Positions 54,305-64,000 of a DNA stretch of 64,000 nucleotides are shown in pieces (positions within the stretch are counted from its first letter, which is position 1; each line of letters starts with the position of its first letter). The notes beneath the pieces were generated by a model. The model was not told the origin of the DNA and did not search any database. It was given only the letters and a program-made list of their open reading frames with translations. Source of the stretch: Cubamyces lactineus (Eukaryota > Basidiomycota > Agaricomycetes > Polyporales > Polyporaceae). Location: NCBI GenBank assembly GCA_022376465.1, contig JACDTU010000005.1, positions 670,001 through 734,000 on the forward strand, written 5' to 3'. The translations under genes and the position numbers were made by a program.

Positions 54305-56430
54305 ATGTTGTCCCTGCTCGCACACCGCCGCGCATGGTACGTCGTACGACCACGGCATACGTCGCTCCACAGTCGTCTTCTCATGCCCCGTAATCACCTA
54401 CTGACGCTTTTATCTGTATCTTAGTGCCGCGAAACAGCGGGAGCGCGAGGAGCGTATCCGCGCGCTCCCGCCAGCATACCATTCGCCCCTATCCGCGACG
54501 GATAAGCAACTGCTCGCATGCCCTGCGTCCGAGATCGTCGCGCGCGTGCAGGCGGGAGCGCTCGCGCCCATCGATGTCCTCCTTGCGTACGGCAAGCAGG
54601 CGCTGCGTGCACATGCGGCGACGAACTGCCTTACGGAGGTGCTGATCGCGAAGGCTGAGGCGTGGGCGCAGACGTGCAACACGCAGGGCCCACTCGCGGG
54701 AATGCCGGTGAGCGTGAAGGATACTGTTGGCGTTGAGGGCGAGGACGCATGCATTGGATACTCAGCGTGGGTCGGGCGACCCATGAAGAAGGATGCGGCG
54801 CTCGTGCGCCTCCTGAAGGACGCGGGTGCAGTGCCGTTCGTGAAGACGAACGTGCCGATTACGCTCTTGTCGTTCGAGTCGACGAACGATGTGTTTGGTA
54901 GGACGACAAACCCGCACAACAAAGATTACTCGCCTGGGGGGTCAACTGGAGGAGAGGCTGCATTGCTAGCCTATGGTGGCTCACGCCTGGGAATAGGTAC
55001 GGACGTCGCAGGCTCCGTACGCGCACCCGCGTGAGTAACTCCTACCGATCGTGCGACGTTAACTGCGCCCTCCGCTGACAACGCTATGGAAATATAGGCA
55101 CTTTTCAGGCATCTATACCATCAAGGCGTCGATGCACCGCTTCTTGAAGAGCGGGAATACAACGAGCATGCCGGGACAAGAGGGCATCCCCGCCGTGTAT
55201 TCTCCCATGACGCGCACCCTCGAAGACCTGGAGATGTTCTGGAAGGCGGTCGTGAGCATGAAACCGTGGGAGTACGACCATTCGGTGCGTTCTCGCCATC
55301 GCCATCTCCCGCGAGGTGTGAAACGGGAAGCCCAGCCTGACGTCACATTCCCAGTGCCTTCCCATCCCATGGCGTGAGGTCGACCTTGCCTCAGGGAAGC
55401 CTATCCGTTGGGCAGTAATGTGGGACGATGGTCCGTCATTTCACTTCCGGCGATTCTGACAATTGACATCGGATTACATTTCAGGTGTTGTCACCCCTTC
55501 TCCGGCATGCAAGCGAGCCCTAGAGACTGTCGTGTCAGAATTGACTGCTCGCGGACACGAGGTGGTTACTCTGTAAGCTTCTCTGATGCTGGCCCCTGTT
55601 GGCCGTTGCTGATGCTTCAATGTCAATAGCGATCCACCCAGCCCCTATGAAGGCCTCAAGATTGGTTTCCAGTTGCTCCTTGCTGAAGGCGGTAGGTGAC
55701 CGATCACGTCGCGGCGTTGAGATGCCTGACGGATGTCCTCCCTCCAGCCAAACTCTCGACGAAGCCTATACGCTGGGGAGAGTCAAACGACCCCGGTGTA
55801 CGCGAAGCGCGGATCGCGTTCGCCCTTCCTCGTTTCGTGAAGCGACTCTACGCGTGGTACTTGCGTTATATCAGGCACGATGACACATATGCGGGTCTTG
55901 TCGAGAACTGCAGTGAGAAATCGGTGGAACAATATCTCGGGTTGATCGCCCAGCGCGAAGGGTATCGCGAACAGTGGTTTGAGAAGCTCAAGAATGAGGC
56001 CATCGACTTCGTCCTGACCGTTCCGAACGCATTGCCTGCGACACCGCACGGAGGGATGAAGTCCGGCTTCAAGGGCTGCGGATACACGTTCCTTTTCAAT
56101 ATCGTGAGTTTCATGGGTGGTAATCCACCGGGCCACACAGTTACTCACCGAGAATGCTAGTTGGACTACTCCGCGGGTGTGCTCCCTGTGACACACGTCG
56201 ACAAGGAGCTCGATGCGCTCGATACGAAGACTTTCAAGCCGCGCAACACTATCGAGCGTGACATGTACAAGATGTACGATCCCAAGAAGATGCACGGGTT
56301 GCCTGTCGGTGTGCAAATCGTTGGTAAGAGGCTGGAAGAAGAGAAAGTATTGGAGGCGATGAAGACCATCGAGGCTTTGCTGAAGGAGTCGAGAAAGGCT
56401 TATACCCTTTTGAGCAATCTCGAAGAGTAG
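54305..56430 (+). CDS. Amidase-signature hydrolase (FAAH/acetamidase-like)
   Basis: Hydrolyses amide bonds of small or fatty-acid amides. Exons 54305-54336, 54425-55030, 55098-55284, 55355-55430, 55485-55572, 55630-55691, 55748-56103 and 56161-56430 give 558 residues, the usual length. The Ser-Ser-Lys triad is present: Lys109 in PVSVKDTV, Ser184 in PGGSTGGE and nucleophile Ser208 in GTDVAGSVRAP. The C-terminal block LDYSAGVLPVTHVDKELDAL and PVGVQIVGKRLEEEKVL is typical of fungal FAAH-like amidases. A short hydrophobic start (LSLLAHRRA) could be a weak anchor, but no cleavable signal is obvious. The substrate is not predictable. It borders the K-S array. Confidence 0.92.
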
Positions 56431-56873
56431 AGGACGCAAGGTGCTGCTGAATGTCATGTTGCAACTGTATTACTAGATTCCAATGCATCACCGGGCAAGA
56501 ACCCGCGTTGACTATCATGAACAAATCACTGTGGGCCCGCGATTGGTCAGGCACAAGCCCCCCTACCAACAGGAGTTGGTGGTAGGCCATCATAACCCCA
56601 AAACCGTACCAAATGTACTCACTGTGATCTAGGTGAGCAGCTTAATGACGTTGAATGGGTGCAAAGCAGGCTTGCGACTCGCTATCCCGGGGCTTTAGTA
56701 GCGCCTAAGTCGTCCTCCATGAGCGTCTAGAGATCGTAATGACATAAGCACCGTTACGGAAAGAGAGCGCGCGTCTGACACTGAAGACTCAGGCTGACCG
56801 CGGCTAACAAGTAGCCAACGACGTGCAACGACCACCCGCAGCAATTGCATCGTGCCGCTGTGCGTGAGCTGCT
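56431..56873. other. Gap between the amidase gene and the K-S array
   Basis: Contains the amidase 3' region and the K1 promoter, including the bZIP-like site at 56740. No gene was seen. Confidence 0.4.
56740..56750 (+). promoter_or_regulatory. bZIP-like site upstream of K1
   Basis: TGACATAAGCA, 124-134 bases before the K1 start. The same sequence precedes K2, and a TGACGTAATCA variant precedes K3, at similar distances. It resembles CRE/ATF half-site motifs bound by bZIP factors. Confidence 0.4.
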
Positions 56874-58038
56874 ATGGAAGATGCTGAGAAAGCCTCCGAC
56901 ATTCATGATAACCCCCCTTGGTATGCGAGACACGCCAACGGCACAGTCAATTTCGGCGGGGTTCCCGATCGTCTCTTGAACCACCCAGAACTGCAACGAC
57001 GAGGCATCGTCTTACGGGACTCTTCAAAGCCGGTATGTGCCACCATGCCTATGATTTGTGTATACTGATGTGCTGTCGGTTTGGCAGGGAGTAGTCTTTC
57101 GATCGTTCGCTACTGATGATGGACTACCAAACCGGGGATTCGTTGTCAAAGTCCTGGACCTTGAGACCGAGGAACTCGAGATCTACGAGCGGCTCCTTGA
57201 TGACCTCAGCTCGCCACAGAACCATACTATTCCGTGCGAGATCGTTCGCAGTGGACACCCTATGCTCATCATGCCGATGCTATCCCGCATTGACGTAGTA
57301 ATCGGCCGACGATGTTCATCGTCACGGTTGAACGGCCTCTTGGATATCTTCTACCAGATCATAGAGGTTTGTATGCTATGTCTTCCGGCGAAACTATGCT
57401 CTGACTCAAAGTAATAGGGAGTAACTTACCTACACAAAAACAATATTGCCCACATGGTAGGTCGCCTTGTCTTGAGCTACTCAGGCTCGATGCGATACCT
57501 GTTCTCAATGCCACATCATAGGATTTATGCCCAGGCAATGTCGGTGGAGCGCTTGCATCTCAATCCGATTATCATGCGTCACTGCAACTCGGGAGGGTCT
57601 ACATCTATGACTTCAACACGTCCCGTCAGTTCACTCGCGGGCCAGGATATCAACATGCCATCACTCTCCCTGAGACACAGATCCCTCCTCCGAACGGTCT
57701 GACGTACTTTGACCCGTATTCATGGGATGTCTACTGTCTTGGCCATCTACTGGACGAGTTGATGGATGTTGGTGCAATTCGTTGAGAGACAAACGCTACT
57801 CCGCTGACATCCTCCACAGATATACGTCGAAGATTACCCAAATCCTCCTTGGTTCTTACGCCGATATGCGCGATGGTTAATCGGGAACGAGCGAAGATGC
57901 TCTTCCGTCTGTCGATGCCGGCCAACGGCCGAGACTGCATTGCGCGTCCTGTCCGTTATCCGCTCAATTGTGTCGATGCTCGAATGGTGCTCTTCACTAT
58001 ACGCGATGGTTTCATCCACGCTCTCTCGCCATCCTTAG
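56874..58038 (+). CDS. Kinase-like protein K1 of the K-S array
   Basis: Exons 56874-57032, 57088-57366, 57418-57456, 57522-57767 and 57820-58038 give 313 residues. Kinase-fold landmarks: VVKVLD (Lys74, ATP lysine position), EIYERLL (helix C), HPMLIMPML (hinge region), AHMDLCPGN (158-165, catalytic loop with HRD read as HMD), YIYDFN (189-191, DFG read as DFN), SWDVYCLG (subdomain IX) and CRPTAETAL (subdomain XI-like). The catalytic Asp, Asn and metal-binding Asp positions are kept, so activity is possible. The N terminus carries the family motif HDNPPWYAR...GVPDRLL. No signal peptide or membrane segment is seen, so it is cytosolic or nuclear. It faces S1 (234 bases between stops). Confidence 0.8.
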
Positions 58039-58272
58039 CCTCCATGCTCTATATTCTTCCACCACCGTGCTCATGATCGTATACAACGCAGCTTCTACCA
58101 TAATTCAGACGATGGCGAACACTGGAGCCTCCATACGCAGCCCTCCACGACAGAATGTACAGCACAGAATTGTTGACTACACGACCGATGCCACGTTCGA
58201 TGACGATCCCTTGCTCAGCTGTCAGTCATATACACAGCGATCGTAATGATTTAGACACCTACGTTTGTCGCA

Positions 58273-58644
58273 TCAGACATCCCGAAAGTCATTCGCGTCC
58301 ACGTCGCGCATTGTAATCGTGCTTCCCGTAGACAGGAAGTACTTGATGGCACTCGCGACCGCTTTCCTATTGACGGACGGATCGTCGGTGGAGGGGTTGT
58401 GAACATAGAAGTTGAGCCCCTCGCCCGTATCCTGGTCGTTCTTGGTGAATACGATCGTGTAATAGATGTTTCTGAGCCCCGATCGTGTGTAGCCTTCTTT
58501 GGAAAGGGTGACTTTGTAGCTATCGTCAAGTACAACGCGATGACGAGGGCGACTTGTGGTGGCTTCGAAGAACTGCTGCTCGAGGCCGGATAGGTTCTCG
58601 AGAATCGCGTTCAGGCCAGCTTGCACAATTTCGGACCGAGACAT
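58273..58644 (-). CDS. Small unknown protein S1, convergent with K1
   Basis: An uninterrupted 123-residue frame with the start set at MSRSEIV to match S2 (MARPEFV). Predicted alpha/beta fold: an N-terminal helix (IVQAGLNAILENLSGLEQQF), strands around RHRVVLDD, NIYYTIVFT and LNFYVHNPS, a helix (NRKAVASAIKYFLSTG) and an end strand (TITMRDVDA). KEGYTRSG and NPSTDDPSVN are nearly identical in S2 and S3. There is no signal peptide, membrane segment or cysteine. I recognise no family. Conservation across three copies, each opposite a K gene, shows it is a real gene. Confidence 0.7.
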   Translation of the reverse strand: MSRSEIVQAGLNAILENLSGLEQQFFEATTSRPRHRVVLDDSYKVTLSKEGYTRSGLRNIYYTIVFTKNDQDTGEGLNFYVHNPSTDDPSVNRKAVASAIKYFLSTGSTITMRDVDANDFRDV

Positions 58645-59044
58645 AGGGTATGCCGCTAGCAATTCCTATGATCTGCTCACCTAAGTTGTAAGAAATATCT
58701 CAGGCGGTCCTCGCGATGCAAAGAAAGTACTAACAAGTAGATTCTCCCGCAGTCTGCGCTATGATCTGCAAAGGGCGCAGCGTCGAGGTGAGCGGAGTGT
58801 ATCTCGGTGATTCAGAGACCAGGTGAGCTTGTCTTTGAATCCAATTCGATAGCCTTCATCCATTGCGAAGGGAAATAGATACCAATCTAGGAGGATGCAG
58901 GATATCTAGCAGGTACGAGTGCGCCTTTGGCAGATGTTATCGATGAGGTATAGATTCGACCCGTGCTCGTTGGCAATTCATGACCGCATTGGGCTGTGAA
59001 TGGCTAGCTGTGAGAGCGCCTCACGCGTTCTTCGTCTCAGCATA
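58645..59044. other. Gap upstream of S1
   Basis: Holds the S1 promoter. The stretch at about 58960-59010 (with CATTGGGCTGT) recurs at about 61775-61830 behind S2, so it is part of the duplicated unit. It leads directly into the decayed kinase piece. Confidence 0.45.
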
Positions 59045-59380
59045 GATACCTCCTCCGAACGGCTTAACGTACTTCGACCCATATGCGTGAGGCGTATACT
59101 GCCTTGGCCGTCTTCTAGACGAGTTAGTGGATGTGGGTACAACCTGTGTCGAACGCGCCTCTGCTGAAATTCCCCTCAGACATATATTGAAGATGAGTTA
59201 AGGCTATCTTGGCTCTTGCGCTGGTATGCGCGCTGGCTCATAGGAGACAAATGAGGATATAATTTCGTCTGCTGTCGGCTGGAGGCGCAGACTGTACTTC
59301 GCGTGACGTCTGGCATTTGTTCCGTGGTGCCGGTGCTTGCGTAGTGTTCGACTCTGTACCAGACGAGGCCATCCGTCTGT
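59045..59380 (+). pseudogene. Decayed 3' fragment of a K kinase gene
   Basis: Reads PPPNGLTYFDPYA, then TGA (59088-59090, replacing the Trp codon of SWDVY), then GVYCLGRLLDELVD and a donor-like GTGGGT. The following exon-like part reads WLLRWYARWLIGDK, then TGA (59252-59254, replacing the conserved Arg codon), with further stops. The first two thirds of the gene are missing. It therefore marks a fourth array unit that was truncated and then accumulated nonsense changes. Confidence 0.8.
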
Positions 59381-59536
59381 CACCGTAGTTTGAAGCGTCT
59401 AGGTAGTGGCTCACTTAACCTATATCTGTGCGAGTGTGCTCATAGTACCATTCATGTGATCGGAGATGGAGGTATATTCAACGTCGTTCTCAACGTCTTC
59501 AGCGCCGCCTGAATTGGCGCTCATCGCAGAGTCTGA

Positions 59537-59547
59537 TGACATAAGCA
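59537..59547 (+). promoter_or_regulatory. bZIP-like site upstream of K2
   Basis: TGACATAAGCA, 106-116 bases before the K2 start, identical to the site before K1. Confidence 0.4.
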
Positions 59548-59652
59548 CTACGTCAATGACCTAACGACTCGAAAGAGTAACCAACTTGACCACCACAAGA
59601 GCACCACGACAGGCGAGAACAGTTAACGTTGCAAAGCACATTGTATCTCGCC

Positions 59653-60804
59653 ATGAAGGATACCGGAGTTGTCTCCGAAACCCACGATAATCCTCCCTGG
59701 TACGCGAGAAATCCTGATGGCTCAATCCATTGTAGCGGAGTTCCCGATCGGCTTGTAGACCACCCTGAACTGCTTCGCCGGGGAATTGTCTTGGACGACT
59801 CCTTGAAACCGGTATGCATTTCTCTTAGAATTCAATGTGTAAGTATTGACATTACCTTGTAAACTCAGGGTGTGGTCTTCCGGTCGATTGCGAAGGACGA
59901 CGGACCCGCAGGTCGCGGATTTGTCGTCAAGATTCTGGATCTCGCGGACGAAGAGCTCGAGATTTATGAGCGACTTCTAGGTTGTCTTAGCTCGCCGCAG
60001 AACCACACGATACCTTGCGAGATCGTCCGCAATGGGCATCCGATGCTCATTATGCCTATGTTGTCCAGAATCGACCTCACGACCAGGCGACAATGTAACC
60101 GGCTTAGCGACTTGCTTGACATTTTCCACCAGCTCACAGAGGTGTGTTCTATGCCTTGGTCTATCTGTTCATGCTAAAGCTCGCAACCTCAGGGTGTCGC
60201 CTTTTTGCATAAGCATCACATCGTTCACATGGCAGGTCCCTTCTACTGAACCTAACTAGCCGTTAGTACTGACATGTATTAATCGCCACACAGGACCTAT
60301 GCCTCGGGAACGTTGGCGGAGCACTTTCTACACCCGCATCTTACCATCCCTCTTTGCAACTGGGAAGGATCTACATCTACGATTTCAACACGTCGCGGCA
60401 GTTCACGCATGGACCGGGTGACCAGCATGCGATCACACTTCCCGAGTCTCAGACCTCCCCTCCGAATGGCATAACGCGCTTTGATCCGTACTCGTGGGAC
60501 GTATATTGCCTTGGCCACCTCTTGGACGAACTGATGGATGTAAGTACAATTTTGCGTGAATCCTCCTGCTCCGTTGACAATGCCTCAGATCTACGCCGAG
60601 CGAAAACCCAGTCCGCCTTGGCTTCTGCGTTGGTACGCGCGTTGGTTGATCGGTGACGAGCGAGGCTGTCGTGCTGTCTGCCGATGTCGGCCGACAGCAC
60701 AAACCGCGCTGCGCATCATGTCTCTCATCTGCTGGACGTTGTCTACGCTAGAATGGTGCTCTACCCTATACCGGAAAATCTCATATACCTCAGTTAGATC
60801 TTGA
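59653..60804 (+). CDS. Kinase-like protein K2 of the K-S array
   Basis: Exons 59653-59811, 59869-60141, 60193-60231, 60294-60539 and 60589-60804 give 310 residues. Exon sizes match K1 and K3 (159, 273, 39, 246). All kinase landmarks of K1 are kept: VVKILD, HMDLCLGN, YIYDFN, SWDVYCLG and CRPTAQTAL. The third intron begins GCAGGT where K1 has GTAGGT and K3 has GTGGAC, so it would need a GC-AG splice; without splicing the frame is broken. The start at MKDTGVV aligns with K1 and K3. It faces S2 (280 bases between stops). Confidence 0.8.
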
Positions 60805-61084
60805 GTTGCGAATAGCACCGTTATATTCCGTCCCCCACGTTTGCGATCGCGTTTTGAGCAGCATCCCATATTTGTACAGACAAGGATCATAGACGCCTTT
60901 ACTCGTCCGAGTGCGCGACCTTCCGCTCGCAAATCACTTCCCTGAGCAATGCAGTAGCAACTATATTCCCACTACGTGTCAACCCCATCGTCTGGGGACC
61001 GGCGGTCGGTAGTGTTCTTGTTGATTTGTGAGTGGGAGGTTGAACATGATCGTGACGGGTATGACACGTACCAGTGCTCAAGTT

Positions 61085-61447
61085 CTACGCTTCCAGGAGC
61101 TCGTTCACATACACGTCGCGCGATAGGATCGTGCTTGCCTTGGACAGGAAGTATTCTATGGCGATTCTGACCCCCTTCATGTTTAAAGCAGGATCGTCGG
61201 TAGAGGGGTTTCGGAGATAGATGTTGAGCACATCGGTATCTGCGTTCTCGAACAAGATTGTGTAGTGTATGTTGCTGATACCGCTCCTTGTGTATCCTTC
61301 TTTCCCAAAGGTGACTTCCTCGCCACCTTCAAGCGTGAAGGAGTGTCGAGGACGAGTGGAGGAAGCTTCAAAGAATCGCTGCTCGAGGCTACACAGATTC
61401 TCCAGGATGGTTTTCAGTCCATTCTGCACGAACTCCGGGCGAGCCAT
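61085..61447 (-). CDS. Small unknown protein S2, convergent with K2
   Basis: A 120-residue single-exon frame starting MARPEFVQNGLKTILENL. It shares LEQRFFEA, RPRHSF, GKEGYTRSGISNIHYTI and RNPSTDDPALN with S1. The longer in-frame start at 61537 is not matched in S1 and is not used. Charged and soluble, family unknown. Its placement tail-to-tail with K2 repeats that of S1 with K1. Confidence 0.7.
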   Translation of the reverse strand: MARPEFVQNGLKTILENLCSLEQRFFEASSTRPRHSFTLEGGEEVTFGKEGYTRSGISNIHYTILFENADTDVLNIYLRNPSTDDPALNMKGVRIAIEYFLSKASTILSRDVYVNELLEA

Positions 61448-62313
61448 GATAGATGCCACTGGAGATCGTTGCGGCTGCTGACCTACGTTGTGAGTGATGC
61501 ACGCTCCAAAATAATAAAAAGAGGACTGACAAGTCACGACTGGCTATTGAACTGCAACTACAGGGGGCAAGTCTGCAAGAGATTCAGCTTTGATATGAAT
61601 GCACGCCAAGAGGGAGGTCAGGAAAGCGTAGTTGTTATCTCAAGGGAACAACATGAGCCCATCTTGAAGGGTCACTTATGCCAATACGGACCAAGAAGGA
61701 GACGTGAGTCCAGCAAATGGGCTAGTGCGCCTTTCGGACTCAGTGTTATCGATGAGGACTAGATCGGGCTCATTGTCAATTCACGAACGCATTGGGCTGT
61801 AAATGCGTCTAGCTCACGGCCTTTGTCTCTTTGTCTCAGTATCTGAAAGCGAGACATGCTATGACCAATTGATACTACACAGGGCTGAAAGCGACGCTGA
61901 TGGCGGTGTGTTGAGCGAAAGCGACCATGTTCAATTTGCCATATTGAGGGTAGACGCTAAACATTACCAAATACAGCACTAGGCGAAGCTACTGCGCGTC
62001 GCCGTTCACCGACCTCCTTCAGCTCCGGAACCATTTCGTTGCTCAGGCGGTCTCAAACATACGGCATGCAACCTGCGAGGATAGCCGGCACCTACAGCTC
62101 TCTTTGCGATCGAGGAGGCAGGCATTCCGTCCACCGGTAAACATTGGCGCTCATGGACAACAGCCGCCATCATACGTGATGACGTAATCACTACTATCGC
62201 AACTTACCACAACTATTGTCTCAAGTAACTACTTACCGCCACGACACCAGTGACTTGTGCGCGTTTGCCTACGGCAGACTCGGATGAGGCAACATCCTGT
62301 ATACGCTCTCACC
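61448..62313. other. Intergenic between S2 and K3
   Basis: Holds both upstream regions. The stretch near 61775-61860 matches DNA behind S1 at 58960-59040, but here the kinase fragment found in that unit is absent. No gene was recognised. Confidence 0.5.
62180..62190 (+). promoter_or_regulatory. bZIP-like site upstream of K3
   Basis: TGACGTAATCA, 124-134 bases before the K3 start. It is closer to a full CRE/AP-1-like site than the K1 and K2 versions. Confidence 0.4.
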
Positions 62314-63485
62314 ATGAAAAATGCTGAAGTTGTCCCTGAAACACATGACAACCCGCCGTGGTACGCCAGAGATTCCGATGGTTCAATCCTCTACAGTGGA
62401 GTCCCCGATCGCCTTGTTGGACACCCTGAACTGGCGCGGCGAGGAATCGTGTTAGACTACGCCTTGAAACCGGTATCTATGTAATCACCAATCGCCCCGG
62501 AAGTATACACGCTGACGTACACTTCCCGCTCTAGGGTGTGGTTTTTGAATCACTTGCCAAAGACGAAGGACCAGGAGATCGAGGATTTGTCGTCAAGGTC
62601 CTAGATCTCGAAGACGAAGAGCTCGAGATTTACGAGCGGCTCCTGGGCTGTTTGGACTCACCACAGAATCACACTATACCGTGCGAGGTCGTCCGCAACG
62701 GGCATCCGATGCTCATCATGCCTATGCTGTCTAGAATGGAGTTGGTGATTAGCCGATGGTGTAAATCATTTAGCGATCTCGTCGACGTCTTCTACCAGCT
62801 CGTAGAGGTTTGTTCTATGCCTTGGTCCATTTAGTCACGCTCAATCACGTAATCTCAGGGTGTCGCTTTCCTTCACAAGCACCACATTGTTCATATGGTG
62901 GACCCCCTCTCTTGCACTACGCTTGCCATCAATGCTGACGCCAACGGTTGTCACGTAGGATCTATGTTTCGGCAACGTTGGCGGAGCGCTCTCCTTACCA
63001 GCTTCTTACCATGCTGCACTTCGACTGGGAAGGGTCTACATTTATGACTTCAATACCTCGCGACAATTCACCCATGGGCCGGACTCGCAGCCCGCGATCA
63101 CGCTACCGGAAACCCAAATTCCTCCTCCGAATGGCTTAACGCAATTCGATCCGTACTCATGGGATGTATACTGTCTGGGTATTCTCTTGAACGAGTTGAT
63201 GGACGTGGGTACAATTATTCTGACGTTATACTGCTCTGCTAAGACTTTCCCCAGCTTTACGCCGAGCGGAAACCAAGTCCGCCTTGGCTCTTGCGTCGGT
63301 ACGCACAGTGGCTGATCGGAGACGAGCGAGGTTGTCGCGCTATCTGCAGGTGTCGTCCAACGGCTCAGACTGCATTACGCGTAATGTCCATCGTCCGTTG
63401 GACGGTATTAGCGCTCGAATGGTGCTCCACTCTATACCGGACACTCTTACATACCCTTCCCCGAGCTCCAAAGCCGACGAACTAA
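62314..63485 (+). CDS. Kinase-like protein K3 of the K-S array
   Basis: Exons 62314-62472, 62535-62807, 62859-62897, 62959-63204 and 63255-63485 give 315 residues. The landmarks repeat K1 and K2 (VVKVLD, HMDLCFGN, YIYDFN, SWDVYCLG, CRPTAQTAL). HLLDELM is replaced by ILLNELM, and the C-terminal tail is longer and basic (LPRAPKPTN). All splice donors are GT. It faces the partial S3 gene (290 bases between stops). Confidence 0.8.
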
Positions 63486-63775
63486 TGAATGGTTCACTCT
63501 TATGTACGCGACGCAATTCAAGTGCTAAGCACCATGCACGTCGAGGCTACGCCCAACATGACGGATCGACTGTTCGCGCGCGCTACCTCCTGCACATGGG
63601 TCTCGGTTACATCCCCGACATCCCTACAACCGTCCAAGCGACCACATAATCCATCAGGTAGTCGGTGTTCCTCGTGTCGCCTAGTTTACGAAAAATTCAC
63701 TGTCAAACTGCGAGCATTAGTATGCAGACTTCAGTAGTGGCCTCGATACCTACTGATCACCAAGCTTCACCCTTC

Positions 63776-64000
63776 CTACAGAGTGCTTGCATCCACGTCG
63801 CGAGCCCTGATCGTGTCGCCCGTAGACATGAGGTACTCAAGGGCGTTCCCAACAGCCCTTCTATTGACGGAGGGATCGTCGGGAGAGGGGTTGCGGACGT
63901 AGATGGTGAGCTTCTCCTTTGCGGTGTCCGAACCAGCCTCTACGAGCGTGATCACGTAGTGTATGTTGCTGATCCCTGATCTTGTGAAACCTTCCTTGGC
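63776..64000 (-). CDS. Small unknown protein S3 (5' part outside window)
   Basis: The last 74 codons are visible: KEGFTRSGISNIHYVI, then LTIYVRNPSPDDPSVN, NALEYLMSTGDTIRARD and a stop at 63776. They align with S1 and S2 without gaps apart from the loop before LTIYV. The protein start lies beyond the right edge, so the K-S array continues or ends outside the window. Confidence 0.7.
   Translation of the reverse strand, partial: AKEGFTRSGISNIHYVITLVEAGSDTAKEKLTIYVRNPSPDDPSVNRRAVGNALEYLMSTGDTIRARDVDASTL

Overview
The window is nuclear DNA of a filamentous basidiomycete, most likely an Agaricomycete (a wood- or litter-decay mushroom). Genes are split by many 50-70 base introns with GT(A/G)NGT donors and CTRAY branch sites. 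The gene content also fits: a fungal GH95 fucosidase, S10 carboxypeptidases, M35 peptidyl-Lys metalloendopeptidases, a DUF7137-type protein, and low-complexity proteins in G+C-moderate DNA. No transposase, reverse transcriptase, rRNA, convincing tRNA or CRISPR was seen. All exon borders were read by eye from splice signals, frame continuity and comparison between paralogs.

Layout. (1) 1-18.8 kb: a tandem array of C2H2 zinc-finger genes, all on the minus strand. There are four main copies (A, cut by the window edge; B; C; D) and at least one headless remnant. Each main copy is preceded by a homologous upstream block of about 1.6 kb. B carries an in-frame TGA. (2) 19.1-20.1 kb: a tetraspan membrane protein. 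(3) 21.5-37.8 kb: a group of predicted secreted hydrolases (GH95, two S10 carboxypeptidases, two M35 proteases), with a Ser/Asn/Gly-rich disordered protein between them. (4) 38.8-41 kb: a further zinc-finger gene (Z) with the same three-finger layout as the array genes. (5) 43.1-47.3 kb: an insulysin/STE23-like M16 metalloprotease in 17 exons, two of whose introns appear to be GC-AG. (6) 48.4-52.2 kb: a DUF7137-like protein with an Asn-Gln tract, and a Ser/Pro-rich orphan. (7) 54.3-56.4 kb: a FAAH-like amidase. (8) 56.9 kb to the right edge: a second tandem array of convergent gene pairs. Each pair is a kinase-like gene (K, plus strand) facing a small gene of unknown family (S, minus strand). 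Three pairs are present (the third S is cut by the edge), plus one decayed kinase fragment.

How it fits together. The central hydrolases would act outside the cell or in the vacuole on glycans and protein, as expected for a saprotroph. Both ends of the window are lineage-specific expansions undergoing duplication and decay. The array genes are candidate regulators (zinc fingers) and candidate signalling or conflict modules (K-S pairs). The K-S pair is the best candidate here for an undescribed system: the two partners are co-duplicated, keep the convergent layout, are conserved at protein level, and the K copies share a bZIP-like site upstream. The function of the pair cannot be told from sequence.
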